64,000 nt of DNA from contig NZ_JAGILA010000010.1 in NCBI RefSeq assembly GCF_017874595.1, positions 1-64,000 on the forward strand, in the 5' to 3' direction. Source of the DNA: Sinorhizobium kostiense. GTDB taxonomy: Bacteria; Pseudomonadota; Alphaproteobacteria; Rhizobiales; Rhizobiaceae. Positions 9,181 through 18,645 of the stretch are shown here, in pieces. Both the position numbers and the translations under genes were made by a program. Within the stretch, counting starts at the first letter, position 1, and each line of letters opens with the position of its first letter. The notes below the pieces were generated by a model. That model was not told the DNA's origin. It saw nothing but the letters and a program-made list of their open reading frames with translations, and did no database searches.

Positions 9181-11349
9181 ATGAACTGGAATATGAAATG
9201 TTTGGCCCAAGCAAGTACCATCGCCTTGCTCTGGACCGCTAGCGCTGCGTCGGCGCACGAAGGTATGTGGATGCCCGACCAGACTGCAGAAATCGGCGCG
9301 GCCATGCGCGCGGATGGGCTCCAGATCGATCCCGCCCAGCTGAGCCGTCTCGACGCTGCCCCGCTCAACGCGATCGTCTCACTCGGCGGATGCTCCGCCT
9401 CCTTCGTCAGTCCCGAAGGGCTGGTCGCGACCAATCACCACTGCGTAGTGGGATCCCTCCAGAACATCAGCAAGGAGGGCGAGGACCATCTCACAAACGG
9501 CTTTCTGGCGAGAAGCCTGAGTGAAGAATTGCCTGCGGCTCGCGGCAGCCGCATCTATGTTATCGAAGATCAACGGGAAGTGACCGCCGACATGCTCAAG
9601 GGAATCTCGGCCGACCTGACCGGTTTTGCCCGCCATGAGCAGCTCGACGCGAACCGCAAGGCCCTGATCGCCGCGTGTGAAGGACAGCCCAACCGCCGCT
9701 GCGACGTGCGGGCCTATTATGGTGGCGCCTCCTACTACCTTCAGCAGAAGCTCGAAATTCAGGACGTGCGCCTCGTCTATTCGCCCGCACGTGGCATCGG
9801 TGAATTCGGCGGCGAAAAGGATAATTGGATGTGGCCACGCCACACAGGCGACTTCGGCTTTTATCGCGCCTATGTCGCTCCTGATGGTTCCTCCCGGCCT
9901 TATGCGCCTGACAATGTGCCTTACCGGCCGAAGAACTGGCTGCGCATCGCTCGCGAAGGCCTGAAAGAGGGCGATTTTGTGATGGTCGCTGGCTTTCCCG
10001 GTACTACCGATCGGTTTCGCACCGCTGGGGAAGTCCGGTTCAACTTTGCGAAGTACGAACCGCTATGGCAGCGTTGGCTCTCGAATTATGCCGCCCAGAT
10101 AAAGCAGGCCACGCTAGGCAACCGCACTGCGCAGATCCGCTACGCCTCCATCCTGCAAGGCGTGGAAAACTACGCGAAGAAGCTGGCGGGCGATCTCGCC
10201 GGCGCTGATGCGGTTGGGCTCAACGCTCGCAAGGCCACCGAGGAGACAGCTTATCGCAACTGGGTCGCTGCCGATCCCGCGCTGCAGGCGCGCTATGGCG
10301 CGGCGGTCCTCGAGCTGGATGCCAGAGTGGAGGAGAGCAGCCGGGCCTCGCTCCAGGGGCTGGGGGCGGCGCTGCTCGGCCAAGCGCGGATCCTCTCATC
10401 CGCACGCACGCTCTATCGCTGGGCGAAGGAGCACGAGAAACCAGATGCCACCCGCGAAAGCGGCTTTCAGGATCGTGACCGCAGCGAGACCATCGATCGA
10501 CTGACGCAGCTCGAACGCGAGTATCTGCCCGACATCGATCGCAAGCTGTTCGAGGCCGCACTCGAGGAATATCACCGGCTGGACGCGAAGGACCGCGACA
10601 CTGCGTTCGAGACCGCTCTGGGCCAAATCGGCCTTGATCGACTCTATGCAGACACCAAACTCGCCGACACGGCTACGCGGCTCGGCTGGCTCGATAAACC
10701 GGCTGCTGCTTTCGAGGCATCGGACGATCCTTTCATCAAGCTGGCGGTTGCACTTTATCCCGGCGAGATAGCCGCGGAGCGCACGAACAAGGATCTCGCC
10801 GGCCGCACGCAGGCGGCGCGCGCGACTTATATGCAGGGCCTGCTTGCCTATAGGAAGGCGATCGGCCGGCCCGTGTATCCCGACGCAAATGGATCGCTGC
10901 GCCTCACCTGGGGCAAGGTGGCGAGGCGAACGCAAGACGGGCAGATCTGGACGCCCTTCACCACGGCTGAGGGACTGCTGGCCAAGCATACCGGAAAGGG
11001 TGAGTTCGACGCACCCGAAGCCGCCATTGCCGCGATTCGCGCTAAGGACTATGGCCCCTATGTCGCGCCAGCGCTGGGCACGTTACCGGTCGACTTCCTG
11101 TCCACGGTCGACATTACCAGTGGCAATAGCGGCTCGGCGACGTTGAATGGGCGCGGCGAGCTCGTTGGTCTCGCCTTCGACGGCACGCTAGAGGGCGTGA
11201 TTGGGGACTGGGCCTTTCCCGGAGATCGCAATCGCAGCATCCACGTCGACAGTCGTTTCATGCTCTGGACCATGGACAAGATCGACGGCGCCGGCCGGTT
11301 GCTCAAGGAAATGGGAGTGCCGCCGGCGTGGGCTGGAAAACGTTTGTAA
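9181..11349 (+). CDS. S46-family dipeptidyl-peptidase (DPP7/DPP11-like), exported
   Basis: A 722-aa serine peptidase of the S46 clan, of normal length (~700-720). A signal peptide (hydrophobic to about residue 20, cleavage near AASA-HE) places it in the periplasm or outer envelope. HEGMWMPDQ is the family's mature N-terminus, TNHHC (85-88) carries the catalytic His, and SGNSGSA (nucleophile Ser650) followed by GLAFDGT is the C-terminal catalytic block. The family removes dipeptides from free N-termini. S46 enzymes are common in Bacteroidetes, xanthomonads and sphingomonads but rare in rhizobia, which suggests transfer. A -24/-12 promoter with NifA-type sites lies upstream, so symbiotic expression is inferred. 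It stands alone between two RIME-like repeats. P1 specificity (hydrophobic or acidic) cannot be decided here. Confidence 0.9.
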   Translation: MNWNMKCLAQASTIALLWTASAASAHEGMWMPDQTAEIGAAMRADGLQIDPAQLSRLDAAPLNAIVSLGGCSASFVSPEGLVATNHHCVVGSLQNISKEGEDHLTNGFLARSLSEELPAARGSRIYVIEDQREVTADMLKGISADLTGFARHEQLDANRKALIAACEGQPNRRCDVRAYYGGASYYLQQKLEIQDVRLVYSPARGIGEFGGEKDNWMWPRHTGDFGFYRAYVAPDGSSRPYAPDNVPYRPKNWLRIAREGLKEGDFVMVAGFPGTTDRFRTAGEVRFNFAKYEPLWQRWLSNYAAQIKQATLGNRTAQIRYASILQGVENYAKKLAGDLAGADAVGLNARKATEETAYRNWVAADPALQARYGAAVLELDARVEESSRASLQGLGAALLGQARILSSARTLYRWAKEHEKPDATRESGFQDRDRSETIDRLTQLEREYLPDIDRKLFEAALEEYHRLDAKDRDTAFETALGQIGLDRLYADTKLADTATRLGWLDKPAAAFEASDDPFIKLAVALYPGEIAAERTNKDLAGRTQAARATYMQGLLAYRKAIGRPVYPDANGSLRLTWGKVARRTQDGQIWTPFTTAEGLLAKHTGKGEFDAPEAAIAAIRAKDYGPYVAPALGTLPVDFLSTVDITSGNSGSATLNGRGELVGLAFDGTLEGVIGDWAFPGDRNRSIHVDSRFMLWTMDKIDGAGRLLKEMGVPPAWAGKRL

Positions 11350-12017
11350 TGATGACAATGCGCTCGATCGGCTCGTCAGAAACAGCACTAAGGCTTGCCC
11401 GCAGGTTGGTGGACCGTCACCTCCAACCAGCTCGCCGCGGTCTCCTTCTGCTGCTCCAAGGTGAATGAGAAAAGCCCGCGGGGGCCTGGACACGCGCCTT
11501 GGAGTTACATTCAGATTATGTGCGCAGGGGCCGCACCGCTATCCCCCTTGCTGCTCCTCAGCGGAGCCAGGTGCACAACCTGTTGTGAGTGCCCGTTCCG
11601 CACCCTAAGCTGGCACTCATGCTTTTGCGACTATCGATCTTTCACCCCCCTCTCCTGCCTCGCCAACCGAAGGGAGACCAGCCGTGGACTACATTGAGAA
11701 ATCAAGCGAGCGACAATACACAATAGCGGGCTGGAGCATCCCCGGGGTTGCTCGTGAGGGGAGCGGGTGACGTTCAACACCACCAGCCTGCCATGGTGTC
11801 GCCCCTCTGAGGGAATTTGCGGAATCTTCAACACACTACCGGCTGTTGTTTGCAAAATACTTTCGCAGTTGGAGCGCCGGGGCGCTGGCCCACGGATATT
11901 GGTGAGCACCACTCACTCAGTCGATCCATCACCTTGTCACGGCTCACCATTGAGCGCTCCATCAGGCGCCGATCGCGCGTAACTGGAGAACGCGAGGCTT
12001 TGACGCCGGGGCTAACG
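11350..12017. other. Intergenic region, no gene seen
   Basis: About 670 bp between the convergent S46 peptidase and phosphopantetheinyl transferase genes. No open frame with a family match or convincing ribosome site, and no clear terminator hairpin, was found. Confidence 0.5.
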
Positions 12018-12683
12018 CTACCCCGCGATGAATACTGCAGTTAGTACTAGTCCATTTGCAATGCTGAAGCGGCCGCGGAGTTCCCAAGCACAATTGCGGG
12101 TCGGCATGAGCGTGTTCGGAAGCCGAGCAACAAACGTCCCGTCCGGAATGAAAGTGATCACCGCGTCCTCGAATTCCAGCCATTCACGTGTGAGCGGAAA
12201 CCACGCCTTGAAGATGCTCTCCTTGGCACTGAAGAGCAATCGGCCCCAATTGAGGCGCCTTGGTGCGTTGGCCAGCCACTCTCGCTCCTCGTTAACCGAA
12301 ATGAGCTCCAACACGCCCGACGGCAGCTCCTCATCGACTTCTGCATCGATTCCGAGCGCAACGTAGTCCTCCTGCAGGGCCACAGCGGCGGCACAGAATC
12401 CAGCACAATGTGTTATGCTGCCGACTATGCCGGCTGGCCAAACTGGAGCCCGGTCAGGTCCACTTGGGATGGCGCACGGAGGAAAGCCAAGCTTGGCTAA
12501 TGCCGATCTGGCACAGGCTCGTCCGACGGAGAATTCACGCCTCCTGCTTTCGATCGCCCCAGCCACGGCACTCGCTTCTTCGGGCATCACTTCTGGGCCT
12601 CTACTTGCCCGAGAGGTTTGCACGGCTATATTGGATGGAAGCAGCGTCTCTATCACTTGAGATTTCCTTTCGCTCGAGCACAA
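12018..12683 (-). CDS. 4'-phosphopantetheinyl transferase, EntD/Sfp type
   Basis: A 221-aa enzyme that transfers phosphopantetheine from CoA to the Ser of carrier domains, here presumably the T domains of both NRPS proteins. Family signatures in order: RRREFSVGRACARSAL, APVWPAGIVGSITHC with GFCAAAVA, the Mg-binding GIDAE, and FSAKESIFKAWFP. Length and order match EntD-like proteins. It follows the NRPS-2/MATE pair on the same strand after a 207-bp gap holding a RIME-like repeat, so it may be cotranscribed or have its own promoter. A pathway-dedicated transferase supports the NRPS cluster being functional. It could also act on NodF-type acyl carrier proteins. Confidence 0.9.
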   Translation of the reverse strand: MCSSERKSQVIETLLPSNIAVQTSRASRGPEVMPEEASAVAGAIESRRREFSVGRACARSALAKLGFPPCAIPSGPDRAPVWPAGIVGSITHCAGFCAAAVALQEDYVALGIDAEVDEELPSGVLELISVNEEREWLANAPRRLNWGRLLFSAKESIFKAWFPLTREWLEFEDAVITFIPDGTFVARLPNTLMPTRNCAWELRGRFSIANGLVLTAVFIAG

Positions 12684-12757
12684 TTGAGTACCGCATGGAA
12701 CGTTGCGCTTACGGCTGGCTACGGTCGCCGGACGCTGTTTTTTCGAGCGGCTTAAGC

Positions 12758-12864
12758 ACTACAGCGCCGCGCGTCTTATCAGACGCGCAAAGGTCGCTGT
12801 AGCACTTTGAATTGCTGCATGTTTTTGTCCTTAAAGTGGATACGATTTAAGGAAACATGCAGTA
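12758..12864 (+). repeat. RIME1-like intergenic mosaic element, copy 2
   Basis: About 107 bp with two palindromes: CGCGCGTCTTATCAGACGCGC and CTGCATGTTT...CCTTAAA paired with TTTAAGGAAACATGCAG. Same orientation as copy 1 at 8118. It lies between MATE and the transferase, so a transcript would fold into two large hairpins here. Confidence 0.7.
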
Positions 12865-12889
12865 GCAGCCAAGGGTGCATGACCTCGGA

Positions 12890-14284
12890 TTAGCGGTGCA
12901 GGAGCATTCCTTTGAGGTTGTTGAACTGCTTGACCGCTACAAAGATGGCAAGCAGTCCTGCCAGTAGCTCAGCAGCTGCCTGGCTGATCAATAATCCCGT
13001 GAATCCCCAAATACGAGGAAATAGTAGTATGGCTGGTACGAAGAGATATCCTTGCCTTGCGAAGGAAACGACGGCACTCAGGCGTGCTCTCCCGAACGAC
13101 TGAAGCATGGTTATTACCACGTATTGGACGCCAAACAGCCCGAAAAAGAGATGGAACATAATACAGGTGGAGACAGCGATTTCAGTCACATCCTCGCTGT
13201 CGCTGAAAAGGCTGACGATTGGCCGGGCGAAAATCACAACCACAGCAGAAAAGCTGACTGAAAAGGCGCAGACTGTGGAAAGCATGAACGTCGCGGCCTT
13301 CTGCACCCGAGCAAAATCCTGTGCTCCCCAACTGAAACCAAGGACCGCCTGTGAGCCGATGCAAAATCCAACGATCGGGAATGTCCCGATTGTTAGCAAT
13401 CGTGCGGCTATACCCACAGCGGCAATCGAATTGTCGCCGAACGTGGCAGCAGCCCTGTACAAGAACATAAATGAAGCCGCTGTCAAAATACCGGTGATCG
13501 TCGCTGGGGCTCCAACGGCGGCTATCTGCTTTAATCGGTCGCCCCTCGAAGTGATGTAGGAAGCTCGGAAACGGACAATCCCGCGTTGCTTGGCGAAATA
13601 TACGATGTACATGCTGGTGGCGACGATCTGGGACAACAGTGTTGCCAGCGCCGCTCCGCGAACTCCGAGATCCAGAGTGAAAATCAGAAGCGGATCGAGC
13701 AGGGCGTTCAACGTGAAAGCCGTAATCATCGTCCACATGCTGAACCGGGTGTTACCCTCAGCCCGTACGATGAACCCACTGACCATGTTCAACAGGATAA
13801 GAGTATAACCAACCAGGAGCGTCGAGGCATATTCGAGCGCGGCTGGCATTATCGTTGGACTGGCGCCGAGCAAAGTGAGAGCGTCGCGCAAGCTGAAAAG
13901 GATGGTGACAGTAAGCGTCGTTCCGATCGGAACCACGAGACCGAGTGCCAAGCTCGCACCACGACTCGCTTCCAATGAATTGCCAGCTCCAAGATTGCGG
14001 GACACGAATGATGCTGTACCGGCCCCGATCCCCTGCCCTACCGCAGACAGCAGCACCACCAACGGCAAAGCAATGCTGACGGCCGCGATGGCCTGGGGGC
14101 CAAGCGTACCGACAAAGATTGCATTCACCGCTTGCTGAATTCCATTGATCGACAAACCGATAATCGACGGAATGGAAAGGCGCATGATGAGGTGGGAAAC
14201 CTTGCCGTCCAACAAACTAATGTGGTCTGCCGGCGATGCCATGCGTTCGTCTTTGCCTTTGATATGTAGCTCCAACGGCCTCAT
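12890..14284 (-). CDS. MATE-family multidrug/metabolite efflux transporter
   Basis: A 464-aa integral membrane protein with about 12 hydrophobic segments and the two-fold MATE layout. Segments such as LIMRLSIPSIIGLSINGIQQAVNAI and the GLGVQ-like region INGIQQ are typical of the family, which exports organic molecules in exchange for Na+ or H+. Its ATG overlaps the NRPS-2 stop (ATGA), so the two are translationally coupled. This coupling is the best evidence that it exports the peptide made by the NRPS pathway. An alternative ATG at codon 15 (ASPADHISLLDGKV) would break the overlap. Substrate and direction are inferred. Confidence 0.88.
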   Translation of the reverse strand: MRPLELHIKGKDERMASPADHISLLDGKVSHLIMRLSIPSIIGLSINGIQQAVNAIFVGTLGPQAIAAVSIALPLVVLLSAVGQGIGAGTASFVSRNLGAGNSLEASRGASLALGLVVPIGTTLTVTILFSLRDALTLLGASPTIMPAALEYASTLLVGYTLILLNMVSGFIVRAEGNTRFSMWTMITAFTLNALLDPLLIFTLDLGVRGAALATLLSQIVATSMYIVYFAKQRGIVRFRASYITSRGDRLKQIAAVGAPATITGILTAASFMFLYRAAATFGDNSIAAVGIAARLLTIGTFPIVGFCIGSQAVLGFSWGAQDFARVQKAATFMLSTVCAFSVSFSAVVVIFARPIVSLFSDSEDVTEIAVSTCIMFHLFFGLFGVQYVVITMLQSFGRARLSAVVSFARQGYLFVPAILLFPRIWGFTGLLISQAAAELLAGLLAIFVAVKQFNNLKGMLLHR

Positions 14285-17200
14285 CTGTTGGCCTCTGCAA
14301 ACGCATCGACAGTCCGTTGCAGCTCTTCGCGCAAGGTTGTGCAGAGGCTGCGGGTAGATTCGTAGCCCACTTGTCTCGGATCGTATCTCACTTCAATCTG
14401 TAGTTTGCCCGACTGGCATCCGACACGAAACCAAAAGAGATAGTTCATAACTGACTGATTCATATCTTCGCCGATCCACAGCGGGTGTGGATCTGTGGAT
14501 AGCAGGCGGCGCGGATAGTGACGTTGGAGTCTCGCTCGATAGTTCACTCCGATCCGGGGTAACGGCAGACGATCGACCCGCTCCCGCACGGCGGGATGCC
14601 GATTCAAGAACTTCAATGCCCGGAAACCTATGCCCTTGCGCGGCAGGGCGCTGCGTTGCTGATATATAGAGCGAGCCCGGTCTTGACGAGACTCCGTTCC
14701 GGCAACGTATAACGGCAGGGGTACCAGTTCACCGATGTAGCCAATCGTTTGCGACGGATCGATGTCGTCGAATAGACCTCCCCGGGTCGAAGTGAGACTG
14801 TCAATCCAGAGCGAGTAATTTCCGAAAGCGCGGCCAAATGCTCCCGAGATAGCCGCGAGCAATATATCAAAATCTTCGCAATGCGCAGATGTCGGCACAA
14901 TCTTGAGAAGGCGCGCCGTCGTCTCCTCATCGATCCTTAGACGGTATGTGGCCTGATCCTTCCATAGCGGCCTGCAGAATTTCTCTTCGATTGGCCCATC
15001 GAAGCCTTCATAGTGGAGCCACCTCGCAGTTTCAGCCGAAAATCCCGCCGGACGTGACCCGGCGTCACTTACACGGATATCAAACAACTCATACCGCAGA
15101 CTCTCCCAATGTGGGAGTTCGGCTGGCGCTTCGCCATTCGCGTAATCATTCAATCGGGCGAGCCATTGAGAAAGGGGCGTGGTCCCTGGATCTGCAGCGA
15201 TTCGGCCTGCAGCAAGCGAGCTATAAGCTTTATCGAGCGCATTCAGGAACAGCCTGTATCCAACCCCGTCTGCTACAAAGTGATGCAGCAGAACAAGCAA
15301 ATAGTAATCGCCGGTTTCTGATGTCCTGAAGGCTGAGACTTTGACAAGAGGCGTCCGACCGTCAAATCGAAAACCGTGCTGACGCTCAGCACAGGCGCGC
15401 TCAATGATCGTTAGTTGTTCTGATGTGGCTACTCCGACAAGGTCTAGTTCCTCTACGGGGCAATCTGCTATTGATCCGATTACCTGAGATAGGCCCCTGT
15501 CCGTTTGCTTAATACGGAGCCTCAGTCCTTCCTCCCGCCCGATGACATGCACAACGGCACGCTCAAGAATGGAAATATTCAGGAGACCGGCGGGCATGAA
15601 GAAAAGATCGCCAATGTTGTAGTGCTCGCCGAGTCCGACGATACGATTCCAATGTGTGACTGCAGGGGTTACCGGCAGCGGTCCCTTGAGGGTCGCACAT
15701 GTCGCCGCCGGCGCTTGGTGCGTTGCCAGTTGCCGGATCGTCGGTGTCCGGTGCAACTGACCGACCGTCAAGTCTACTCCCGCGTTACGCGCCAGTGTGA
15801 CGCACCGCACACTCAGAAGCGAATTTCCGCCGATGTCGAAGAAGCTGTCATCAATGCCGATAGCTTTGGTGCCCAACAGCTCTTGCCAAATCGCAGCGAG
15901 GAGTTGCTCCCTTTCCGTGCGCGGTTCAGCCGATCTCGTTTTTCGGATCGGGCGGGATGAAATGGAAGACAAGCGAGCCCGATCTATTTTCCCGCTGGGT
16001 GTGAGCGGCATACGTTCCACCATCCGAAAATCCGACGGCAGCATGTAAGACGGAAGTGCCTGCCGCAGATGAGTTAGAATGTCTCCTGAGGTCAGATTTT
16101 CGTGAGCTGGGGCCAGAAGGGAAACGAGCTGCCGATCGTCATCCGCGCCTTCTACCAGAACCGCGGCTCGCGCAACGCCAGGATGAGATTCAAGCGCCGC
16201 TTCAATTTCCTCCAGCTCAATTCTGAAACCCCGAAGCTGAATTTGGTTGTCCGCGAGGTGAGACTTGATCTCTCCAAGTTCGATCCGGTGCCCCCGGAGC
16301 TTGATCTGACGATCTCGTCTACCTAGACATTCCAGAAGGCCGTCTGCCCTGATGCGTCCGAGATCGCCGGTCCTGTAGAGGTGCCGATAGGATGGGTGGT
16401 CGGAGAACGGGTTTGGCACAAAGGCGTCTCTGGTACGGTCGCTATCATTGATGTATCCGTCGGCGACGCCGACTCCGCTGACATAGATCTCGCCGACCTC
16501 CCCCGCTTTGCACAGGCGCAAACCATTGGCGACATAAACCTTAAGATTGGAAATCGGCCTACCGATGGGCACATAGGTGTCAGCTGGGCTGGGTGGGATC
16601 GATATCAAATGGTGCGTCACCCCGTCCGCACATTCTGTCGGGCCGTAATGATTGAGAATGGGGACTTGAGGATAGAGTGTCAGCCAACTGCGCGCCAAGG
16701 CAGGCGTCAGCGGTTCGCCGACCGTGGATACCATGCGTAAGGCACCGAGGAGCCGCTCCTTGGCTGAGAGCGTCTGCAGGTGTTCAACGAACATGGCGAG
16801 CACCGATGGAACGAATTGGACGATTGCGATCCGATGTGCCTGCAGTGCTTTAAGAAGGGCCAAGGGAGATCTCAGTGTCGCATCATCTATGATCGCGACG
16901 CAACTGCCGACACACAATCCTGCCAAAAGCTGCCATAGGGAGATGTCAAAGCCATGAGAGGCAGTCTGTGCGACACAGTCCTGCTCACTTATTTCGAGCG
17001 CATTTATCTTGGCCATCAAATGGTTGTTTAGGCCCGCGCGCTGAACCATCACGCCCTTGGGCGTTCCCGTCGAACCGGACGTAAACAGAATGTAAGCGAG
17101 AGGGGGTTCAGCCGAAGATGGCATTGCAGGAGAGAAACGGCTACCGAGTAGCGCCGTCTCCACCGTCATGAATTGTCTGGCGCCGTCGCACTCCTTCTCA

Positions 17201-17589
17201 AAGAGACCAAGCGCTTCCAGTTTTTCTGGCCCGATAATCAGTGTGCATCCACTTTGCTTAATCATGAAGGAAAGTCGGGAGGCCGGTAAGGATGGATCGA
17301 GCGGCAAATATGTTGAGCCGCTTTTCAGAATGGCGATTACTGTGGCTGCCCAATTAGAGTTCCGTTCGCCGCAATAGGCCACGACCGCGCCATCCGCGCA
17401 GCGCTCCCGTACGGTGTTTGCGATGGTATCTGACAGCACCCGCAGCTCGCCATATGTGAGCTCCTCCGAGCCATGCTGGATCGCAATCCTGTCGGGGGAT
17501 GATGCCGCAATCTTATCGATAGCCGCGACTACATCGATGAACTGGCTTCCGACAAATTCGGGCTTCGCAGGTCGACCTTCGTTAAGCAT
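14281..17589 (-). CDS. NRPS-2: A-T-C nonribosomal peptide synthetase with duplicated A8 motif
   Basis: An 1102-aa protein. The adenylation domain (~15-560) carries FTSGSTGTPKG (169-179) and NHYGPTE. The carrier domain has FFDIGGNSLLS with the phosphopantetheine Ser590. A C-terminal condensation domain (~625-1095) keeps an intact HHFVADG (769-775). There is no N-terminal C domain and no thioesterase. The A8 hinge motif occurs twice in tandem: QIKLRGHRIELGEI (428-441) and QIQLRGFRIELEEI (449-462), 21 codons apart and well diverged at DNA level. A GGAGAC ribosome site precedes ATG 17589. It heads an operon with the coupled MATE gene. A NifA-type site and a -24/-12-like element lie upstream. The A-T-C plan could load a starter residue and join it to a partner carrier. 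Substrate not predicted. Confidence 0.9.
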   Translation of the reverse strand: MLNEGRPAKPEFVGSQFIDVVAAIDKIAASSPDRIAIQHGSEELTYGELRVLSDTIANTVRERCADGAVVAYCGERNSNWAATVIAILKSGSTYLPLDPSLPASRLSFMIKQSGCTLIIGPEKLEALGLFEKECDGARQFMTVETALLGSRFSPAMPSSAEPPLAYILFTSGSTGTPKGVMVQRAGLNNHLMAKINALEISEQDCVAQTASHGFDISLWQLLAGLCVGSCVAIIDDATLRSPLALLKALQAHRIAIVQFVPSVLAMFVEHLQTLSAKERLLGALRMVSTVGEPLTPALARSWLTLYPQVPILNHYGPTECADGVTHHLISIPPSPADTYVPIGRPISNLKVYVANGLRLCKAGEVGEIYVSGVGVADGYINDSDRTRDAFVPNPFSDHPSYRHLYRTGDLGRIRADGLLECLGRRDRQIKLRGHRIELGEIKSHLADNQIQLRGFRIELEEIEAALESHPGVARAAVLVEGADDDRQLVSLLAPAHENLTSGDILTHLRQALPSYMLPSDFRMVERMPLTPSGKIDRARLSSISSRPIRKTRSAEPRTEREQLLAAIWQELLGTKAIGIDDSFFDIGGNSLLSVRCVTLARNAGVDLTVGQLHRTPTIRQLATHQAPAATCATLKGPLPVTPAVTHWNRIVGLGEHYNIGDLFFMPAGLLNISILERAVVHVIGREEGLRLRIKQTDRGLSQVIGSIADCPVEELDLVGVATSEQLTIIERACAERQHGFRFDGRTPLVKVSAFRTSETGDYYLLVLLHHFVADGVGYRLFLNALDKAYSSLAAGRIAADPGTTPLSQWLARLNDYANGEAPAELPHWESLRYELFDIRVSDAGSRPAGFSAETARWLHYEGFDGPIEEKFCRPLWKDQATYRLRIDEETTARLLKIVPTSAHCEDFDILLAAISGAFGRAFGNYSLWIDSLTSTRGGLFDDIDPSQTIGYIGELVPLPLYVAGTESRQDRARSIYQQRSALPRKGIGFRALKFLNRHPAVRERVDRLPLPRIGVNYRARLQRHYPRRLLSTDPHPLWIGEDMNQSVMNYLFWFRVGCQSGKLQIEVRYDPRQVGYESTRSLCTTLREELQRTVDAFAEANR

Positions 17590-17656
17590 AAGTCTCCTCT
17601 CAGGGTGCGATCACTAGGTCACGGTCGGGAGGCCCTGACGCGTCGCGACGAGAGGT

Positions 17657-17672
17657 TTCAAAACTCGTGCCA
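17657..17672 (-). promoter_or_regulatory. Sigma-54-like promoter before NRPS-2
   Basis: On the minus strand: TGGCAC-GAGTT-TTGAA. The -24 element is perfect. The -12 element has GA where GC is nearly invariant, so activity is uncertain. It lies 68 bp before the NRPS-2 ATG, with a perfect TGT-N10-ACA 73 bp further upstream. Confidence 0.45.
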
Positions 17673-17744
17673 ATTACGCAAAGAGGAATGAAGCGCAATA
17701 TCAACCGTTTAAATGAGGAGCAGGAAACCAGGTCGAACTACAGT

Positions 17745-17760
17745 TGTCGCTGACTCTACA
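17745..17760 (-). promoter_or_regulatory. NifA-type upstream activator site for NRPS-2
   Basis: TGTCGCTGACTCTACA fits TGT-N10-ACA exactly, which reads the same on both strands. It is centred about 80 bp upstream of the -24 element, close to the distance seen at the oligopeptidase gene. Confidence 0.5.
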
Positions 17761-18121
17761 AACAGACAGCGGTGCCGGTTACGCGCGTTTCTGAGGAATA
17801 GCGGTCAGAGTGTGAACCCGGCAACATTTCATTGTCGCGCTGTCTCGGATCCTGACGCGCCCCAAGACCCAGCGTGGGCAAAGAGGTTACCGGCCCTTTG
17901 CACCATCGGTATCGATGCACTACCAGCACTCTGCCGCAGGAAGCAAGGGACGGAAGCAGTGGCGGGATGGCAGGTCCGAGAGGCGAGCTTACAAGCAAGA
18001 CTCACGCGTGCGGAGTCGGCTTTTTGTTTGGATGCTCGCCGCCATGCACTGGACCGGTAGCTTCTATAGCGCGCTTGCTACCGTTTCAAGGATAATCTCC
18101 GAGCAAAAAAGTGTTCAGTAT
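17761..18121. other. Intergenic region between NRPS-2 and the nodF nod box
   Basis: About 360 bp separating two divergent units, with no recognisable gene. Open frames here have no family match. Confidence 0.5.
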
Positions 18122-18170
18122 ATTGATAACATGAATGCGGTCTATCCAAACAATCTATTTTCCAAATCTT
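18122..18170 (+). promoter_or_regulatory. nod box upstream of nodFE
   Basis: Good match to the 47-bp NodD-binding consensus: ATTGATAACATGAATG, then after six bases ATCCAAACAATCTATTTT, then CCAAATC. About 35 of 42 specified positions agree. It lies 193 bp before the nodF start and should drive flavonoid/NodD-dependent transcription of nodF-nodE. Confidence 0.85.
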
Positions 18171-18362
18171 AGTCGATGGTGCATATAAAATGTACTTCAC
18201 ATACAAGTGCTTTTCTATGAATCTTGCTCTCTATACCAAAATCAAAGCATGTCCATTCCAGTTCAATCGCAATCCACTTAGCTGGCTATGCGAGGTTCGA
18301 GAGGCGCAGCATTCGACGCATGCCAGACCAGTATTAACACGGCCTCGAGATGGAAACGTATA

Positions 18363-18645
18363 ATGGAAGGAACCGGTGTGTCCGATCAACTTGTTGAAGA
18401 AGTTATAGCTACAATCAGGAAGCGCGCCGGGGGCAGCTACATCAACGGATTGCGAAGAAATAACGGTCGCTACGGAACTAACCTCGCTCGGCCTTGATTC
18501 ACTCGACCTGGCGGATCTTCTCTGGGACCTCGAGGAAGCCAATAACGTAGAGATCCACATGAACATAACGGATGCCTGGTCAAATCTTCATACCGTCGGC
18601 GATTTGGTGGAAGCCCTGCGTACCTTAATGGCAAAGGTGTCTTGA
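18363..18645 (+). pseudogene. nodF: nodF, acyl carrier protein, frameshifted
   Basis: NodF is the specialised acyl carrier protein that works with NodE to make the Nod-factor acyl chain. The first frame (ATG 18363, or GTG 18378 after AAGGAA) reads SDQLVEEVIATIRKRAGG, then drifts and stops at about 18497. The carrier core continues in the +1 frame: ELTSLGLDSLDLADLLWD, with the phosphopantetheine Ser in DSL, then DAWSNLHTVGDLVEALRTLM, ending at TGA 18645 immediately before nodE. The core frame has a stop near 18405 and no start codon after it. Removing one base, most simply from the G5 run at 18429-18433, restores a ~93-aa NodF. So it is either a real frameshift or a homopolymer sequencing error. 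Confidence 0.8.
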
